Below, piece by piece: positions 21,066 through 23,400 of a DNA stretch of 23,400 nucleotides (the first letter of the stretch is position 1; each line of letters opens with the position of its first letter). Made by a program: the position numbers and the translations under genes. The DNA is from CAINDR01 sp964495615 (GTDB lineage Bacteria > Patescibacteriota > Patescibacteriia > Patescibacteriales > UBA12465). The notes under the pieces are model-generated. The model had not been told where the DNA came from. It did no database searches and was given only the letters and a program-made list of their open reading frames with translations. The DNA lies in the NCBI GenBank assembly GCA_964495615.1, contig CAZBVX010000009.1, positions 1 through 23,400 of the forward strand, given 5' to 3'.

Positions 21066-21755
21066 ATTTTATTAGTTTTATTGTTTTTTCCAGGAAAAGT
21101 GTTCAGCAAAACAACAACCATTGAAGTTCAAGGTTTGGCTGTTAGTATTCCGGGAGAATTTGGCAAGCAATTTTTTTATTTGGCAAACGGAAAAAATCTT
21201 TGGCAAATTTATAGTTATCGTTCAAATTTTCCCACAATCAAAAAAGGGGATGTTTTGTTGGTGCGCGGTGAAAAAAGTGAAACCAGAGGAATTTCTAGAA
21301 TCAAAACCAATGAAAAAAATCAAATAAAAATCATCAAAAATGGAAATTTGCCAAAAGACATAAAAATAAAAAGCAATATTGTCAAAGAAAATCTAGGAAA
21401 AATAACCTCCCTAACCGGAGAAATCAAAAAAAATGAAGAAGGAAATTTTTATTTTTTTGATGAAGAAGGTCAGATTGCCTTGATTAGCCCCAAATCATCA
21501 AACACTTTTATTAAAGAAGCAAAGAATGTTGTCCTGGTTGGCGTACCAATATTGTCTGGAGCAAAAATTTCTTTTTTGCTACTTTCTCAAAAAACAGAAA
21601 AAAGAAACGAAGTGATGGAAAAAATAGAAATCGCGGAAGATTTGCTGCAACCAAAAAAAGAGCTAGCTTTAACAAAAAAATTATTAATATTTATTATTGC
21701 TTTCTCGCTTATTTTATTTATTTTAAGAATAATTAAAAACCGAAAAAAACTTTGA
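21045..21755 (+). CDS. Exported, membrane-anchored protein with OB-fold-like repeats, unknown function
   Basis: I cannot name this 236-residue protein. Visible features are an N-terminal signal sequence (KKALFFILLVLLFFPGKVFS), about 180 extracytoplasmic residues, a C-terminal transmembrane helix (LLIFIIAFSLILFILRII) and a basic end. Two similar beta-rich stretches are seen: IEVQGLAVSIPGEFGKQFFYL ... IKKGDVLLVRGEKSE, and GKITSLTGEIKKNEEGNFYFFDEEGQIAL ... AKNVVLVGVPI. Each follows a pattern of short strands with a GDVLLVRG-like or NVVLVGV-like turn, as in OB-fold domains. It could bind a surface polymer or nucleic acid; this is only a guess. The ATG lies in the loop of a terminator-like hairpin. 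It stops with TGA. Confidence 0.75.
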   Translation: MKKALFFILLVLLFFPGKVFSKTTTIEVQGLAVSIPGEFGKQFFYLANGKNLWQIYSYRSNFPTIKKGDVLLVRGEKSETRGISRIKTNEKNQIKIIKNGNLPKDIKIKSNIVKENLGKITSLTGEIKKNEEGNFYFFDEEGQIALISPKSSNTFIKEAKNVVLVGVPILSGAKISFLLLSQKTEKRNEVMEKIEIAEDLLQPKKELALTKKLLIFIIAFSLILFILRIIKNRKKL

Positions 21756-21780
21756 CGCTAACTTTGATTTTTATTATAAT
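21752..21780 (+). promoter_or_regulatory. Promoter of the exported thioredoxin-fold gene
   Basis: TTGACG (21752-21757), a 17-nt spacer and a perfect TATAAT (21775-21780). The -35 box contains the TGA stop codon of the upstream gene. The predicted start is near 21787, with a leader of about 29 nt. Confidence 0.75.
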
Positions 21781-21815
21781 AAAAAGGCTATTAACTTATT
21801 CAATCATATAAAATT

Positions 21816-22820
21816 ATGCAAAACAAAAAAATTATTGGCCTACCCAAGAAAACTTTTTTTATCGCTCTTGGTGTATTAGTTCTTGCGACAGCCATTATTG
21901 CTACTTTGTTTACTTTTACTTCCAAGGGAAAAACTTTGAGTCCTGAAGAAGCAAAAGAAAAAACAGAAACTTACATCAATGAAAATTTGATGCCTTCTGG
22001 TAGTAAAGTAAAAATCAGTGATGTTACAGAATTTGAAGATGAACTTTACAAAATGAAAATTGATTTGGGCAACGGTCAAATAATTGATTCCTATGTCACC
22101 AAAGACGGAAAAACTTTTTTCCCTCAATCAATGGAAATTATCGAAAGCAACACCAACGAAAACAACTCCGAATCATCAACTTCAAATGCCAAAGGTTCAA
22201 GCGGAGAAATTTCCAAAAAAAGCGACAAGCCGGTTGTGGAATTATTTGTCATGAGTTATTGCCCTTATGGTACCCAAATTCAAAAAGGAATCACTCCGGT
22301 TGTTGAAGCTCTCGAAAAAAATATTGATTTCAAATTAAAATTTGTTAACTATATCATGCACGGTGAAAAAGAAATAAAAGAAAATCTTGTTCAATACTGC
22401 ATTCAAAAAGAAGAACCAAAAAAATTAGTTTCTTATCTTAACTGTTTCTTAAAAGATGGTGATTCTTCCTCTTGTTTGGTAGAAAACAAACTAAATGTTG
22501 ATTCTTGCATCAAATCAACGGACAAAGAATTTTCAATCACCAAAAATTTTGAAGAAAAAATCGGTTGGCAAGGAAGTTATCCGCCATTTGATACCGACAA
22601 AGCCGACAATGAAAAATATGATGTTCAAGGATCTCCAACTTTAATTATCAACGGAGAAGAAGCTTCATCTTCACGTGATCCACAAAGTCTTCTAGAAACA
22701 ATTTGTTCTGCCTTCAACGAAAAGCCTGAAGCTTGCTCTACTCAACTATCCAGTGCTGCTCCAACTCCAGGATTTGGCACCGGCACCACCAGTAACAGCG
22801 GAGACGTTCAGTGCAACTAA
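21816..22820 (+). CDS. Membrane-anchored extracytoplasmic thioredoxin-fold protein (DsbA/GILT-like) with CPYG motif
   Basis: The 334-residue protein has an N-terminal transmembrane anchor (about 12-33), then a small alpha/beta domain resembling a propeptide-like region (LSPEEAKEKTETYINENLMP ... FFPQSMEII), a Ser/Asn-rich linker (about 111-136), and a thioredoxin-fold domain from about 139. That domain has VVELFVMSYCPYGTQIQKG, with Cys149 in CPYG, and a cis-proline loop GSPTLIINGEE. The usual second active-site Cys is Gly here. Several other Cys residues (in QYCIQ, LNCFL, SSCLV, DSCIK) could form disulfides or act in resolution. It is probably a thiol-disulfide protein outside the membrane. 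It has its own promoter and a terminator shared with trxA. Confidence 0.8.
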   Translation: MQNKKIIGLPKKTFFIALGVLVLATAIIATLFTFTSKGKTLSPEEAKEKTETYINENLMPSGSKVKISDVTEFEDELYKMKIDLGNGQIIDSYVTKDGKTFFPQSMEIIESNTNENNSESSTSNAKGSSGEISKKSDKPVVELFVMSYCPYGTQIQKGITPVVEALEKNIDFKLKFVNYIMHGEKEIKENLVQYCIQKEEPKKLVSYLNCFLKDGDSSSCLVENKLNVDSCIKSTDKEFSITKNFEEKIGWQGSYPPFDTDKADNEKYDVQGSPTLIINGEEASSSRDPQSLLETICSAFNEKPEACSTQLSSAAPTPGFGTGTTSNSGDVQCN

Positions 22821-22833
22821 TTCAAAAGAAAAC

Positions 22834-22869
22834 AAAAAAACATCACCGGAAATGGTGATGTTTTTTTTA
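22834..22869. terminator. Bidirectional terminator between convergent thiol-redox genes
   Basis: ACATCACC and GGTGATGT form an 8-bp stem with a short loop, with an A tract on one side and a T tract on the other. It lies after the plus-strand thioredoxin-fold gene and after the minus-strand thioredoxin gene, so it can serve both. Confidence 0.92.
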
Positions 22870-22884
22870 TTTTTAAATTAAATT

Positions 22885-23217
22885 TTAATTCAATAAGCTT
22901 TCCAGATCATTCTTGAGGTTTTCTTTGTTTTTTAGACCAACAAATTCAGCAACCACTTCACCATTTTTGAAAACTTTCAAATTTGGAATACTCTGAATTT
23001 GATATTTTATTGCCAAATCAACATTGTCTGGATTTTCAGTGTCCATTTTGGTGATTTTGATTTTGCCAGCCAATTCTAGCGCTAGCTCATCAAGAATCGG
23101 CGCCATCATTCGGCAAGGCATGCACCAAGGAGCCCAAAAATCAACCAAAACCGGAATTTCACTTTTTAGAACTTCGGATTCAAAATTATTTTTTGTTATT
23201 TCTATTGCTTGTGACAT
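22885..23217 (-). CDS. trxA: Thioredoxin with an atypical CMPC active site
   Basis: Thioredoxin reduces protein disulfides in the cytoplasm. The 110-residue protein has VLVDFWAPWCMPCRMMAPIL, with active-site Cys32 and Cys35; KITKMDTENPDN follows, then the cis-proline loop QSIPNLKVFKNGEVV. The fold and length are those of TrxA. The active site is CMPC, not the near-universal CGPC, which should alter redox potential or partner choice. ATG at 23217 (MSQAIEITKNNF) is preferred over an in-frame ATG at 23262, which would lie upstream of the promoter -10 and overlap the next gene. Confidence 0.93.
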   Translation of the reverse strand: MSQAIEITKNNFESEVLKSEIPVLVDFWAPWCMPCRMMAPILDELALELAGKIKITKMDTENPDNVDLAIKYQIQSIPNLKVFKNGEVVAEFVGLKNKENLKNDLESLLN

Positions 23218-23247
23218 AAATTTATTATTAATTTTTATAGTATTAAT

Positions 23248-23276
23248 ATAATAGCATATCATTATTTTCTCTCCAA
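23248..23276 (-). promoter_or_regulatory. Promoter of trxA
   Basis: On the minus strand TTGGAG (23271-23276), a 17-nt spacer and TATTAT (23248-23253), preceded by TGC as an extended -10. The -35 box lies within the last codons of the upstream methyltransferase-like gene. Confidence 0.6.
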
Positions 23277-23400
23277 AATGGCAAAAAAATTATATTGATC
23301 TTGGTAAAATTTAACGATCTTTAATTCAGCTTTGCTGATTAATTTTTTTAATTCTTTTTCTGAGAAACGATGATAATATCTGAGACCATCTTCTTGGTTT
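23262..23400 (-). CDS. C-terminus of a probable SAM-dependent methyltransferase (runs off the right edge)
   Basis: On the minus strand an open frame from the window edge ends at TAA (23262-23264). The 45 visible residues read NQEDGLRYYHRFSEKELKKL, then ISKAELKIVKFYQDQYNFFA, then ILERK. The pattern RYYHRFSEKELKKLISKAEL followed by a beta strand and a final NFFAILERK-like strand is typical of the C-terminal part of class I methyltransferases, including Trm9/ALKBH8-type tRNA methyltransferases. The SAM-binding motifs lie outside the window, so the family is only suggested. Confidence 0.5.
   Translation of the reverse strand, partial: NQEDGLRYYHRFSEKELKKLISKAELKIVKFYQDQYNFFAILERK

Noticed and set aside
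493..23217. Recoded UGA (Gracilibacteria/SR1 code 25)
   Set aside because: The exported OB-fold-like gene ends at UGA with plausible coding up to it, and the recognised genes are full length under the standard bacterial code.
493..23217. Bacteroidetes origin, suggested by loss of Shine-Dalgarno sites
   Set aside because: Promoters follow the TTGACA/TATAAT consensus, not the Bacteroidetes type, and gene content (PilT, VirB2-like pilin, anchored binding protein) fits Patescibacteria better.
1..23400. CRISPR arrays, insertion sequences, toxin-antitoxin or defence systems
   Set aside because: No direct-repeat array, transposase, integrase or recognisable defence gene is present; the repeated palindromes are terminators.

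Overview
The window is an AT-rich, gene-dense bacterial segment. It best fits a member of the Candidate Phyla Radiation (Patescibacteria, probably a Parcubacteria-type lineage). The pointers are a PilT retraction ATPase together with a TrbC/VirB2-like pilin, a membrane-anchored family 5 solute-binding protein with no transporter genes beside it, a four-domain S1 protein, a tmRNA tag ending in VAA, and almost no Shine-Dalgarno sequences. UGA is used as a stop (21753-21755), which argues against the code-25 lineages. The phylum is an inference from gene content.

Layout, left to right. Positions 1 to about 74 hold the 5' end of a 23S rRNA gene on the minus strand. No 16S or tRNA gene lies upstream of it; instead there is a consensus promoter, a hairpin/terminator unit and then protein genes. 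From 493 to 4899 (minus) runs ftsH-rpmF-nusB-rnc-pilT. From 5027 to 6193 lies an S1 gene with its own terminator. From 6331 to 6867 is a small unknown gene with its own promoter. From 6941 to 12325 runs infC-rpmI-rplT-secG-(solute-binding protein)-rnj. From 12400 to 14880 is a translation-quality unit: tig-smpB-ssrA(tmRNA)-tRNA-Leu-tRNA-Gly. From 14888 to 18322 is nusA-hppA. From 18328 to 18756 is a pilin-like gene. The strand then switches: flippase and RluA-family pseudouridine synthase, an exported OB-fold-like protein, and an exported thioredoxin-fold protein (all plus). The last genes are a minus-strand thioredoxin, converging on a shared terminator, and the C-terminus of a probable methyltransferase.

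The region is mostly core information processing: rRNA maturation (rnc, rnj, nusA, nusB), ribosomal proteins, initiation, ribosome rescue, protein folding and quality control (tig, ftsH) and secretion (secG). There is no mobile element, CRISPR array or defence locus. The novelty is in how genes are joined and controlled. The strongest case is an in-frame overlap of the smpB 3' end with the mature 5' end of tmRNA: maturation of tmRNA should strip the stop codon from the smpB message. Other signals worth checking are a promoter followed by a terminator-like hairpin ahead of both 23S rRNA and nusA, a start codon inside a terminator-like loop (21045), facing promoters in the 18757-18796 gap, a tRNA-Gly lacking U55, and near-absence of Shine-Dalgarno sites except at the S1 gene.
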